Below, one piece after another: positions 25,498-34,159 of a stretch of DNA of 64,000 bases. Source of the stretch: Bacillus sp. ISL-18 (GTDB lineage Bacteria > Bacillota > Bacilli > Bacillales > Cytobacillaceae); assembly GCF_018613415.1 (NCBI RefSeq), contig NZ_JAGGQG010000002.1:1179205-1243204 (forward strand), read 5' to 3'. Under the pieces are notes generated by a model. The model had not been told where the DNA came from and did not search any database. It was given only the letters and a program-made list of their open reading frames with translations. The first letter of the stretch is position 1, and each line of letters starts with the position of its first letter. Made by a program: the position numbers and the translations under genes.

Positions 25498-26154
25498 ATG
25501 GCAACGGATTTTTGGTCACCAGTCAAACTGTCCATTGAAGTAGCCGCTGTCTCTGGCGTTTGGGTATTAATCTTTGGGTTATTTTTTGCAAAGCTGATGG
25601 CTAAGACGAAATTCAAAGGGAAAGCTGTAGTTGAGACGGTCTTCCTTTTACCATTAGTCTTACCGCCTTCTGTTGTAGGATTCCTGTTAATTGTATTGTT
25701 TGGAAGAAATAGTGTTATTGGACAAGTGATTGAAGGAATCTTTAGGCAGCCTGTTATGTTTACTTGGTCGGCTGCTGTGATTGCATCGACAGTTGTTGCG
25801 TTTCCCTTAATGTATCAATCTGCCAAAGCAGGATTTGAAGGCATAGATGAAGATATCGAGAATGCAGCCCGAGTGGATGGGGCGAATGAACTACAATTAT
25901 TTCTGGCGATTTCCATTCCTCTTGCACTAAAAGGAATCATTTCAGGTACGATTCTAAGTTTTGCCAGAGCATTAGGCGAGTTTGGGGCAACTTTAATGTT
26001 TGCCGGTAACATCCCAGGGAAAACCCAAACTGTTTCAACCGCGATCTATGTGGCAATGGATGCAGGAGATATGAATTTAGCCTGGTTATGGGTAATGTGT
26101 TTAGTCGGGATTTCTTTTTTTATGTTAATAGGCATGCAACTAATGAAATCCTAA
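25498..26154 (+). CDS. modB: Molybdate ABC transporter permease ModB
   Basis: Membrane subunit of 218 residues with about five helices, the segment LLPLVLPPSVVGFLLIVLFGRNSVIG and the ATPase-contact loop ENAARVDGANELQLFLAISIPLA (about 121-143) followed by GTILSFARALGEFGATLMFAGNIPG, all typical of ModB. The gene is intact, but modA is truncated and no modC follows, so the transporter is probably not functional unless partners lie elsewhere. Confidence 0.9.
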   Translation: MATDFWSPVKLSIEVAAVSGVWVLIFGLFFAKLMAKTKFKGKAVVETVFLLPLVLPPSVVGFLLIVLFGRNSVIGQVIEGIFRQPVMFTWSAAVIASTVVAFPLMYQSAKAGFEGIDEDIENAARVDGANELQLFLAISIPLALKGIISGTILSFARALGEFGATLMFAGNIPGKTQTVSTAIYVAMDAGDMNLAWLWVMCLVGISFFMLIGMQLMKS

Positions 26155-26191
26155 TAATTGGCTTTAAAAAATACTTTGGAGGAACCGAAAA

Positions 26192-27442
26192 TTGAAAAAC
26201 CTTTATCTTGATTGTATCTCTGGTATTGCAGGGGACATGACATTGGCTGCTCTGATTGATCTGGGAGCAGATCCCTCCTATATAGTAGAACAGTTGAGAA
26301 AATTACCGATTGATCGTTTTGAAATCGAAGTACATACTGTCGATAAATGCGGTATAGCAGCAAAGAAATTGAAAATGCATTTTCCATCAGGAGATCATGA
26401 ACACCACCATCAACAGAATGACTATGATCATGAACACCACCATGGCCACGCACATCTTCATGAACATCGGAGTGCGAAAGAGATTTTGTCGTTGATTGAG
26501 GAAAGTAATCTCCCCAAAAGAGTAAAAGAACGCAGCCTGGCGATCTTTCAAGCAGTTGCTAGAGCTGAAGGAAAGATACATGGAATTGATCCTAAGGAGG
26601 TTCATTTCCATGAGGCGGGGGCAATGGACTCCATTATTTATACAATCGGGGTCTGCTTGGCGCTAGAAAACCTCGAAATTGCAGATATTTATGCTTCTCC
26701 AGTACCAACTGGTTATGGGAAAAAGATGATGGCTCATGGACTTTATCCAATCCCCGCTCCCGCTACAATGGAATTGCTAAAAGGGATACCCCTCGCACAA
26801 TTAAACGTTAAAGGGGAACTGACTACACCGACAGGGGCAGGGATATTAAGGGCACTCGTAAAAAAATTTATGCCAATCGGCGGACATACGGTCGAAGAGA
26901 TTGGCTATGGAGCTGGAGAAAAAGACTTTAATCATCCGAATGTACTCAGGGCCTTACTCCTTACCCCTTCCGATTTTATGCACAGTAAAGATGGGTCCAA
27001 TCAACATCGGGAATCTATCTATGTGATTGAAGCCCAACTTGATGACATGACGGGGGAAGGGCTTGGTTATACATTGGAACGACTCTTAGCAGCAGGCGCG
27101 CTCGATGTATTTTATACGCCCGTCTTCATGAAAAAAAATCGTCCTGGCACCCTAGTTACAGTTTTAGTTTCCTTGGAACTAGCCGATGATTGTGAAAAGG
27201 TTTTGTTAGAGGAAACGACCACTCTTGGGGTACGAAGAAGTATGTGGAGCCGTGATATTCTTGATCGAAGATTTATTGAGGTGGAAACTCCATATGGACA
27301 CATCAAGGTAAAGCAGGCATTCAGAGATAACAAAATGCTTCACCAAGCACCTGAATATGAGGATGTAGCAAAGGCAGCAAGGAATCATGCGGTTCCCTTT
27401 CAACTTATTTACCAATATGCGATGAAATTAGCGACAGATTAA
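26192..27442 (+). CDS. larC: Nickel pincer cofactor biosynthesis protein LarC
   Basis: LarC of 416 residues, the CTP-dependent nickel insertase that completes the nickel-pincer nucleotide of lactate racemase and related enzymes. Visible are the N-terminal LYLDCISGIAGDMTLAALIDLG, a His-rich stretch (HEHHHQQNDYDHEHHHGHAHLHEHR, given here only by its span, about residues 69-93), VHFHEAGAMDSI and the C-terminal domain from about 265. The frame is continuous; in some lactobacilli the two parts need a ribosomal frameshift. The TTG start follows TTTGGAGG. LarB, LarE and LarA are not present in the window. Confidence 0.92.
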   Translation: MKNLYLDCISGIAGDMTLAALIDLGADPSYIVEQLRKLPIDRFEIEVHTVDKCGIAAKKLKMHFPSGDHEHHHQQNDYDHEHHHGHAHLHEHRSAKEILSLIEESNLPKRVKERSLAIFQAVARAEGKIHGIDPKEVHFHEAGAMDSIIYTIGVCLALENLEIADIYASPVPTGYGKKMMAHGLYPIPAPATMELLKGIPLAQLNVKGELTTPTGAGILRALVKKFMPIGGHTVEEIGYGAGEKDFNHPNVLRALLLTPSDFMHSKDGSNQHRESIYVIEAQLDDMTGEGLGYTLERLLAAGALDVFYTPVFMKKNRPGTLVTVLVSLELADDCEKVLLEETTTLGVRRSMWSRDILDRRFIEVETPYGHIKVKQAFRDNKMLHQAPEYEDVAKAARNHAVPFQLIYQYAMKLATD

Positions 27443-27475
27443 AGGTGATCTCTGCGAAGGGATTGCCTTTTTTGT
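27441..27475 (+). terminator. Terminator of larC
   Basis: A 10-pair stem with two G-T wobbles (27441-27450 with 27461-27470) followed by TTTTTTG; it overlaps the stop codon. Confidence 0.75.
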
Positions 27476-27596
27476 TAATGAAAAAAAAGAATCAATCAAA
27501 AAGGTGATAATTGATATAGAACGAGGATCAATAAATGTAGTAAAATAAAGTAGTCTTTTATATTTGTGTTTTCAAGCGTATGGAAGGGGTTTCATC

Positions 27597-28838
27597 TTGA
27601 TTGAATCTTTACTGTTAAATTTTCTGTTTTTACTTTTCCCGGTTTTACTATTCTTGATTTTTTTTGAAAATAAGCTGCATACATATAATAAAAATATTCT
27701 TATCCTTCTCTCATCTATTTCAATGCTGTTGTGCATGGCCTTTCCAATTAAATTGGAAATTGGATTTATTTTTGATTTACGTTTCATTCCTTTTATTATC
27801 GTTGCCCTATTTGGCGGTTATAAATATACGATTCCTTTGTATATGGTATTAAACATTTACCGAACCATGATTGGTGGAGCGGGCACACTGCAATCCTTTC
27901 TTTTTTCGACTATTATTTTTATGTTAGTACCTCTATTAAGTAAATGGTTTTTGCGCCAAAATGCAAGGAAACGAATCTTGTGGGCCGTTTTGGTATCGGT
28001 ATCTATTTTTACAATGGTGTTCTATTTAACTACTCTTGCTGCCCAATTACCAGTTTTGGATAATGAATTTTGGATCTTAACATTTAATGCTTTACCTACT
28101 TACACATTAGTTATGGTTATTATTATGATACTAATAGAGAAAATTATTGATAATATAAATACCCTTAAATCTTCGATACAATCCGAGCGTTTTAATGTTT
28201 TAAGTGATTTATCAGCCAGTGTCTCACATGAAATCAGAAATCCGCTTACCGTTACAAATGGTTTTTTACAACTGTTAAATCAATCCAAAACGCTAACAGC
28301 AGATGAAAAAACCTATATTGAGTACGCATTATTAGAGTTAAAAAGAGCAGAAAATATTGTGAGTGACTTTTTGGCATTTGCGAAGCCGCAGTCGGAGAAT
28401 ATGATTTACTCGAATCTTAAGGAAGAAACAGAGTATGTAAAAAACATTATTACTCCGTACGCCAACATGCACCAAGTCGACCTTCACTATACGTTTACTA
28501 ACTCGTTATCTTTTAAATATGATAAAAACCAAATTCAGCAGTGTTTAATCAACTTATATAAAAACGGCATAGAAGCAATGAAAGAAAAAGGCGGGGTTCT
28601 TACAATAGATGTCTTCGAGCAAAAAAAAGATATCGTGATTAAGATAATCGATAACGGGATTGGTATGACTAGAGAGCAGGTTTTACAATTAGGAAATCCT
28701 TATTATTCTACCAAAAAAGAAGGAACTGGTCTTGGGATGCTTATGGTCTATAGTACAATAAATAAAATAAATGGAAAAATAAGGGTAGATAGTGAAATTG
28801 GCAAAGGGACGTCTTTTACCATTTCGATTCCTGTATAA
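27597..28838 (+). CDS. Membrane sensor histidine kinase, 5TM-Lyt type (sporulation-kinase-like)
   Basis: Orphan kinase of 413 residues. The N-terminal half (about 1-195) has five to six membrane helices of the 5TMR/LytS-like sensor type, as in KinB. The kinase core shows the phospho-acceptor His in SHEIRNPLTV, the N box NLYKNGIEAM, G1 DNGIGMT and G2 GTGLGM. The TTG at 27597 is placed 7 bases after GGAAGGGG; a longer frame to 27564 lacks a site. No response regulator is adjacent, which is typical of sporulation kinases that feed Spo0F. Confidence 0.87.
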   Translation: MIESLLLNFLFLLFPVLLFLIFFENKLHTYNKNILILLSSISMLLCMAFPIKLEIGFIFDLRFIPFIIVALFGGYKYTIPLYMVLNIYRTMIGGAGTLQSFLFSTIIFMLVPLLSKWFLRQNARKRILWAVLVSVSIFTMVFYLTTLAAQLPVLDNEFWILTFNALPTYTLVMVIIMILIEKIIDNINTLKSSIQSERFNVLSDLSASVSHEIRNPLTVTNGFLQLLNQSKTLTADEKTYIEYALLELKRAENIVSDFLAFAKPQSENMIYSNLKEETEYVKNIITPYANMHQVDLHYTFTNSLSFKYDKNQIQQCLINLYKNGIEAMKEKGGVLTIDVFEQKKDIVIKIIDNGIGMTREQVLQLGNPYYSTKKEGTGLGMLMVYSTINKINGKIRVDSEIGKGTSFTISIPV

Positions 28839-28862
28839 TTTCATTAAAAATAGTCGAGTTTG

Positions 28863-28898
28863 AGGTGCGGAATCATTATTCGCACCTTTTATTTTTTT
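28863..28898 (+). terminator. Terminator of the histidine kinase
   Basis: AGGTGCG (28863-28869) pairs with CGCACCT (28881-28887), followed by TTTATTTTTTT. Confidence 0.88.
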
Positions 28899-28998
28899 AC
28901 TAAAAAAAGTATAGGAAAAAGGAATAGAAGGGAACGATTTAAGCGGGGGAGATGACAAAAAAGTAGGGCAATTATATTTAGTATTTTCAGAAAAAGAT

Positions 28999-29059
28999 AA
29001 AAATTGATATTAATTTTAATAAAAAATTGAACGTTTCTAAACCAAAACCTCTTTATAAT
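28999..29059 (+). promoter_or_regulatory. 61-bp promoter block shared with 49921-49981, copy 1
   Basis: Begins AAAAATTGATAT (28999-29010), contains TTGAACG (29027-29033) and ends with TATAAT (29054-29059). In my ungapped hand alignment 43 of 61 bases equal the copy at 49921. TATAAT is probably the -10; the TTGAAC box is 21 bases from it, too far for a normal -35, so an activator is likely. It drives the aromatic operon at 29126. Confidence 0.62.
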
Positions 29060-29067
29060 AATCATAG

Positions 29068-29082
29068 ATAAACCGCTTTCAT
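29068..29082 (-). promoter_or_regulatory. cre-like CcpA site before the aromatic operon
   Basis: The minus strand reads ATGAAAGCGGTTTAT, one mismatch from the cre consensus WTGNAANCGNWNNCW. It lies just after the predicted -10. Confidence 0.5.
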
Positions 29083-29125
29083 GCACATGGTTTGTTCATG
29101 ATTATTTTATTTGGAGGAATTGAAA

Positions 29126-30073
29126 ATGTATAAAAATCCACACTTTTTTTCTCATTTGGCTCACGTTGAAATCATCAGTCCGAAACTAGAAGAATCGGCC
29201 AATTTCTTTAAAAATATTATTGGGTTAGAAGAGTCGGGACGAACAGGTAATTCCGTTTATTTTCGTGCATGGGGAGAGCATTACCATCACAGTTTGAAAA
29301 TAACAGAAGGAAGCGAACCAGGTCTAGGCCATATTGGCTGGCGCGCCGACAGTCCGGCAGCACTGGAAGAGGCAGCTGCCCATATTGAAAAACTTGGACA
29401 AGGGATTGGCTGGATAGAAGGGGACCTTGGTCATGGACGGGCCTATCAATTTACTTCACCAGATGGACACTTGGAAGAGATTTTTTGGGATGTAGAACTA
29501 TATGAAGCACCCGATCAGCTGCGCAGTAAATGGAAAAATCGCCCGCAAAAAAATACTGGACGCGGCATTTCACCACGTCGAATCGATCACATTACCCTTT
29601 TTAGTAATGATGTAACAAAAGACCGCGAATTCTATCAAAATATCGGCTTTCGCTATAATGAAGGGATTTTCTTAAATGCGGATGAACCAGGAAGCCCTGA
29701 AATTGGTGCTTGGTTATCTGTCACCAATCTCTCCCATGATATTGCCTTTTTGAAAGGTCATAGCGGCCAACCAGGAGGATTCAACCATGTGTGTTATGCG
29801 GTTGAAAGCAGGGAGGAAGTCCTATTGGCAGCAGATCATATCTTAGAAAACGGCTATGAATTGGCTATGGGCGGGCCGACACGCCATGCACTTGCAGAAG
29901 GATTTTTCTTTTATGTAGATGAGCCAGGCGGCAATCGCTTTGAATTATATGCAGGAGCACATCTTGTGTTTGCCCCGGATTTTGGTCCTTACAGATGGAG
30001 TCTTTCAGAAAATCCAAACGATGCATGGGGCCGGGAAATGCCTTGGGATGCATCTGGTAAAGTAATTAAATAA
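29126..30073 (+). CDS. VOC-family extradiol ring-cleavage dioxygenase (catechol 2,3-dioxygenase type)
   Basis: Two-domain vicinal-oxygen-chelate protein of 315 residues. The second domain carries the iron ligands of extradiol dioxygenases, His155 (RIDHITL), His221 (FNHVCYAV) and Glu273 (RFELYAG), and the end matches the family size. It should open a catechol-type ring next to the hydroxyls with O2. The ATG at 29126 lies 8 bases after TTGGAGG. First gene of a six-gene operon with hydroxylase, hydrolase and FAH-family partners, which is the usual composition of a meta-cleavage pathway. The substrate is unknown; a flavonoid A-ring or phenolic acid is my inference from the neighbouring glycoside genes. 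Confidence 0.85.
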   Translation: MYKNPHFFSHLAHVEIISPKLEESANFFKNIIGLEESGRTGNSVYFRAWGEHYHHSLKITEGSEPGLGHIGWRADSPAALEEAAAHIEKLGQGIGWIEGDLGHGRAYQFTSPDGHLEEIFWDVELYEAPDQLRSKWKNRPQKNTGRGISPRRIDHITLFSNDVTKDREFYQNIGFRYNEGIFLNADEPGSPEIGAWLSVTNLSHDIAFLKGHSGQPGGFNHVCYAVESREEVLLAADHILENGYELAMGGPTRHALAEGFFFYVDEPGGNRFELYAGAHLVFAPDFGPYRWSLSENPNDAWGREMPWDASGKVIK

Positions 30074-30097
30074 GCTCAGGCAGGAGGATCAATCGAA

Positions 30098-31204
30098 ATG
30101 TGGCATTTCTTTCCGGATAATTACATGTGGTCTTATCAAATTGTGAGAATGATTAGCCAATCTTATTTTGGCGGCGGCGAGGTAAATGAAATTTTGGATG
30201 CAGCCAGCCGAATGAAATTAGGAGATTATGAGAGTTTCCATCACGAATGGATGAGACTTGGGAATAAATCATTGACTAAAGCAAATGATGCAATGGACAA
30301 GGGATATAAAGAAACGGCCCGGTCCGGCTATTTACGGGCAGCAAACTATTTTCGAACGGCAGAATTTTTCTTGCAGCCGGATGATGAACGTAAGCTTCCA
30401 ACCTATTTAAAAGGTGTAGAATCATTCAGAAAAGGCGGGGAATTGCTTGCTTCACCGCCGAAGGCTGTTGCGATTCCGTTTGAGCATGCAGTATTGCCTG
30501 GTTATTACTTTGAAGCACCTGGTCAAAGTAACGGACCATTGATGGTGATGTTTGGCGGATTGGATTCAACCGCAGAGGAATTATATTATGGACCTGCACA
30601 GTTATTAAATGAACGGGGTATTTCACTTTTAGCCCTTGATGGTCCTGGCCAAGGCGGCGCTTTACGAATCCATCATATTCATTCACGACATGATTACAAT
30701 ACAGCTGGTACAGCGGCATATGAATGGGCAGTTGAAAATCTAGATGTAGATCCAGAGCGAATTGGCGTGATGGCTGTTTCGATGGGCGGTTATATGGCAG
30801 CAAGATGTGCCGCGTTCGAGCCAAGGTTTAAAGCCTGTGCGATTTGGGGAGCTGTTTATGATTACAATGATGTCTGGTCCAAACGTCCGGATCATCATCC
30901 ATTATCAAAAATCCTTCAGCATATTTTTGGTGTGGAAGATATGCCAGCTGCAAGGGCAAAACTGCAGCATTATAATTTACGTGGGGTGGCGGAAAAAATC
31001 CAAATGCCAACTTATATTGTCCATGGTGAGGACGATCGGCAGAATACCGTTGAAAATGCCTACAATGTATACAACGATCTTACTTGCCCTCGTTGGTTAA
31101 AGGTCATTCCGACTAGCAGCCCCGGTTCATCTCATTGTCAGGTCGATAATATCACAGAAACCTATGAGATGTATGATTGGTTAAAAGAACAGTTAGCGAA
31201 GTAG
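30098..31204 (+). CDS. Alpha/beta hydrolase of the C-C bond hydrolase type (DHPON hydrolase-like)
   Basis: Hydrolase of 368 residues with an N-terminal helical cap domain (about 1-125) and an alpha/beta core (about 130-365). The nucleophile is Ser228 in AVSMGG, the Asp is in VHGEDDR and the His in SSHCQVD. The build with the N-terminal cap resembles 2,6-dihydroxypseudooxynicotine hydrolase, which cleaves a C-C bond beside an aromatic ring. In this operon it may hydrolyse the ring-fission product of the dioxygenase. AGGAGG ribosome site, 24 bases after the preceding stop. Confidence 0.83.
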   Translation: MWHFFPDNYMWSYQIVRMISQSYFGGGEVNEILDAASRMKLGDYESFHHEWMRLGNKSLTKANDAMDKGYKETARSGYLRAANYFRTAEFFLQPDDERKLPTYLKGVESFRKGGELLASPPKAVAIPFEHAVLPGYYFEAPGQSNGPLMVMFGGLDSTAEELYYGPAQLLNERGISLLALDGPGQGGALRIHHIHSRHDYNTAGTAAYEWAVENLDVDPERIGVMAVSMGGYMAARCAAFEPRFKACAIWGAVYDYNDVWSKRPDHHPLSKILQHIFGVEDMPAARAKLQHYNLRGVAEKIQMPTYIVHGEDDRQNTVENAYNVYNDLTCPRWLKVIPTSSPGSSHCQVDNITETYEMYDWLKEQLAK

Positions 31205-31217
31205 CGGAGGTGGAGTC

Positions 31218-32126
31218 ATGAAGTTCGTTACCTTTTTAAATCCGGATGGACAAATCCGTTCAGGGTGGCTGGATGGAGATAGAGTGATCGATATGAAGAT
31301 TGCCTCCCAAGGTGAATTACCCGATAATATGTTAGAATTTATCAAAAATAACGAAAAGTATTTGTCCATAATAGAGGGATTAAGTGAATCAGCGAATCTT
31401 CCATGCTATTCGCTTGAGGAAATTCAATTAACCGCTCCCTTGCCGAATCCGATCACTTTTCGAGACTTTGTTGCCTTTGAAACCCATGTCAAAAATGCAA
31501 CAAAGCGATCAGGGGATACGGTGGCACCAGAGTGGTATGAAATGCCGATCTTTTATTTTTCTAACCCTCATGCTATGAAGGGAACGGGGGAAGAAGTAAA
31601 ACGACCAGCTAAATGTATACGCTTAGATTATGAACTCGAGCTTGCTTGCATTATTGGAAAAAAAGGAACCAATATAAAAGCGGAAGAAGCAGAGGACTAC
31701 ATTTTCGGCTATACAATTTTAAACGATTGGTCTGCACGGGATATCCAAATGAAGGAAATGAAAGTGCTCTTGGGTCCGGCAAAAGGAAAGGACTTCGCAA
31801 CTAGCATGGGCCCATATATTCTAACGAAAGATCAATTAGAACCATATAAAACAAATGGACGATTTGATTTAGAAATGACAGCAGCGGTAAACGGCGAGAT
31901 TCTTTCCCAGGGAAACTTTAAGGATATTTATTACACATTTGGCGATATGATTGAGAGGGCATCTGAGGAAGTTACCTTATATCCAGGAGATATTGTTGGT
32001 TCAGGTACAGTCGGTTTTGGCTGTATTATGGAGCTCGGTCCAGAAGTACATCGATGGCTTGAGCCTGGGGATGAAGTAGAATTAAAGATTACCAATCTTG
32101 GCTCATTGAGAAATAGAATTATTTAA
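31218..32126 (+). CDS. Fumarylacetoacetate hydrolase-family protein
   Basis: FAH-family enzyme of 302 residues. The metal site is visible as LDYELELACIIG (two Glu, about residues 138-149) and the later Asp in ILNDWSARDIQ (about 169-179); GSGTVGFGC precedes the conserved end WLEPGDEVELKI. Members hydrolyse, hydrate or decarboxylate beta-keto acids from aromatic ring cleavage. The start follows GGAGGTGGAG 13 bases after the hydrolase gene, so it is translated as part of the operon. Confidence 0.88.
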   Translation: MKFVTFLNPDGQIRSGWLDGDRVIDMKIASQGELPDNMLEFIKNNEKYLSIIEGLSESANLPCYSLEEIQLTAPLPNPITFRDFVAFETHVKNATKRSGDTVAPEWYEMPIFYFSNPHAMKGTGEEVKRPAKCIRLDYELELACIIGKKGTNIKAEEAEDYIFGYTILNDWSARDIQMKEMKVLLGPAKGKDFATSMGPYILTKDQLEPYKTNGRFDLEMTAAVNGEILSQGNFKDIYYTFGDMIERASEEVTLYPGDIVGSGTVGFGCIMELGPEVHRWLEPGDEVELKITNLGSLRNRII

Positions 32127-32151
32127 GTTGTATGAACGGAGAGGAACTTTT

Positions 32152-32907
32152 ATGGCGAGAATTGTGGATTTAAGTGTTTCCATTGAAGAGGATTTAAAAG
32201 ATCCTCTTCCGTTTTCGATTCGTTTTGAAACACATGAGGAAGGGGCAGAATTTGGAGCGAAGCTTGTCGGTGTCACGCCGGAGGATTTTCCTGAGCGAAA
32301 AGGTCTTGCCGGAGAATTTCTTACGCTTACGAGTCATGCCGGTACACATGTCGATGCACCATGGCATTATTGGCCGACATCTGAAGGAAAACCTGCCCGG
32401 ACGATTGATGAATTACCGCTTGAATGGTTTTTTAACAATGGGGTTGTTCTGGATTTTACAGACAAACCGCCAGGATATGCTTTGACAATAGAAGATATTC
32501 AAGCAAAACTTAGACAGATAGATTACGAGTTAAAGCCGTTTGATATTGTTATGATCCGATGTGATGCTGATAAGAAAAGATATCAGCCGAATTATAGTGA
32601 AATCCATGTAGGAGTTTCCGCAGAAGCCACTCTTTGGCTGATTGAGCAAGGTATAAAAGTCATGGGCACGGATGGTTGGGGCTGGGACACTCCGTTATCC
32701 ATTCAAGCTGAAGATTATAAACAAAATCCGCGTTCTGGTATCCTTTGGGCGGCCCATTTTGCCGGAAAAGAAAAAGAATACTGCCAAATTGAAAAATTAG
32801 CTAATTTAGACCAGTTACCAGCGTTTGGATTTAAAGTATCTGTTTTTCCTGTGAAAATAAGAGGCGGCAGTGCAGGCTGGACTCGGGCTGTTGCGATTAT
32901 TGATTAA
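32152..32907 (+). CDS. Cyclase-family (kynurenine formamidase-like) metal hydrolase
   Basis: Protein of 251 residues with the hallmark SHAGTHVDAPWHYWP (about 60-74), the metal-binding HxGTHxDxPxH motif of the cyclase/kynurenine formamidase family, and GTDGWGWDTP later. Such enzymes hydrolyse amides or lactones using Zn or Mn. I start at ATG 32152 (GGAGAGGAAC upstream) rather than 32128, which overlaps the upstream region without a site. In the operon it could open a lactone intermediate; this is inference. Confidence 0.85.
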   Translation: MARIVDLSVSIEEDLKDPLPFSIRFETHEEGAEFGAKLVGVTPEDFPERKGLAGEFLTLTSHAGTHVDAPWHYWPTSEGKPARTIDELPLEWFFNNGVVLDFTDKPPGYALTIEDIQAKLRQIDYELKPFDIVMIRCDADKKRYQPNYSEIHVGVSAEATLWLIEQGIKVMGTDGWGWDTPLSIQAEDYKQNPRSGILWAAHFAGKEKEYCQIEKLANLDQLPAFGFKVSVFPVKIRGGSAGWTRAVAIID

Positions 32908-32929
32908 AAGGGAATGAGGGGTGTTTATA

Positions 32930-34087
32930 ATGACAAATCAATTTATTAAAAAGGTACTCATAGTTGGCGGTGGAATTAGTGGATTAGCAGCAGCTGCTGC
33001 TCTTCATAAAATTGGGATTGACGCAGAGATCGTTGAGAAGGAACTGGAATGGAATGTCTACGGTGTTGGAATCATTCAGCCGCCTAATGCTCTTAGAGCG
33101 CTAAATGAAATTGGCTTGGCTGATGCATGTATGAAGGAGGGGTATTCCTATCCTGGTTTCGATTATTACACAGGGCAAGGCCATTTTATGTTTAAGGGAG
33201 ACTCGCCAACTATTGAAGGATATCCGGGCGTTAACGGAATATCAAGAAGGAAACTACATGAATTTCTTTTAGATGCTGTTGAAAAAATTGGCACCAAGAT
33301 TTATATGGGTTCAACGGTTGAAAGAATGGAAAATATCTCAAATGGTGTAAAGGTTGAGTTAAGTAACGGGATTTCGGATGTTTTTGACTTGGTCATTGGG
33401 GCGGACGGAGCAAACTCAAAGGTTCGAAAATTATTATTCGGGGATATTGTTCAAAATTATAGCGGTCAAGGGGTATGGCGTTACACCCTGCCACGTCCGA
33501 AAGAAGTGGACCGGGGTCTGTTCTATTACGGGCAAAAAGCAAAAGCTGGTTTGGTTCCGATGTCAGAGGATGAAATGTATTTGCTTGTCACAACGCATGA
33601 ACCAGGAAATCCTCGTTTTCCAAATGATCAGCTTCATGTATTACTAAAAGAAAGACTGACAGAATTCGGCGGTGCAATTGCAGAAGCGGCCAATCAAATA
33701 ACAGATTCTGATCAGGTAGTTTATCGGCCAATCTTTACGCATATGCTGCCAAGCCCATGGTATAAAGGGAATATTTTGCTTGTCGGTGATGCTGCCCATG
33801 GTACAGCTCCACATCTTGGACAAGGTGCCTCCATCGCCATTGAAGATGTCATTGTTTTGGCAGATATTTTGAAATCTAACCTTGGGGTTGAAGAGACGTT
33901 TAAGATTTTTATGGAGAAACGGTATGAACGCTGCAGACTGATTGTTGAGAATTCAGACCAGTTAGTTGAATGGGAATTACTTACTTGGAGCGGTCAGATG
34001 AATGAGAATGTTAATGTTGGTAAGTATGTCTATGAAACACTTGCAAAAATGAATGAACCTTTTTTATCAGAGGTAAACACACTGTAA
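32930..34087 (+). CDS. FAD-dependent aromatic monooxygenase
   Basis: Group A flavoprotein hydroxylase of 385 residues: the FAD-binding GGGISGLAAAAAL (about 13-25), GADGANS (about 155-161) and LVGDAAHGTAPHLGQGA (about 280-296). Such enzymes hydroxylate a phenol ring with NAD(P)H and O2, making the catechol that the dioxygenase at 29126 can open. ATG 32930 follows GAGGGG. Naringenin-degrading FdeE of Herbaspirillum is of the same general class, which is one reason to consider a flavonoid substrate. Confidence 0.87.
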   Translation: MTNQFIKKVLIVGGGISGLAAAAALHKIGIDAEIVEKELEWNVYGVGIIQPPNALRALNEIGLADACMKEGYSYPGFDYYTGQGHFMFKGDSPTIEGYPGVNGISRRKLHEFLLDAVEKIGTKIYMGSTVERMENISNGVKVELSNGISDVFDLVIGADGANSKVRKLLFGDIVQNYSGQGVWRYTLPRPKEVDRGLFYYGQKAKAGLVPMSEDEMYLLVTTHEPGNPRFPNDQLHVLLKERLTEFGGAIAEAANQITDSDQVVYRPIFTHMLPSPWYKGNILLVGDAAHGTAPHLGQGASIAIEDVIVLADILKSNLGVEETFKIFMEKRYERCRLIVENSDQLVEWELLTWSGQMNENVNVGKYVYETLAKMNEPFLSEVNTL

Positions 34088-34159
34088 AGACGTATACAAA
34101 ATTGTTTGCGGTACCATTTTTGATATCAATCTAGTAAAAAGATTGAAGGGGGCAGCTGG

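Noticed and set aside
26387..26611. Minus-strand frames inside larC (His-rich region and others)
   Set aside because: They are shadows of the low-complexity His/Asp-coding stretch of larC.
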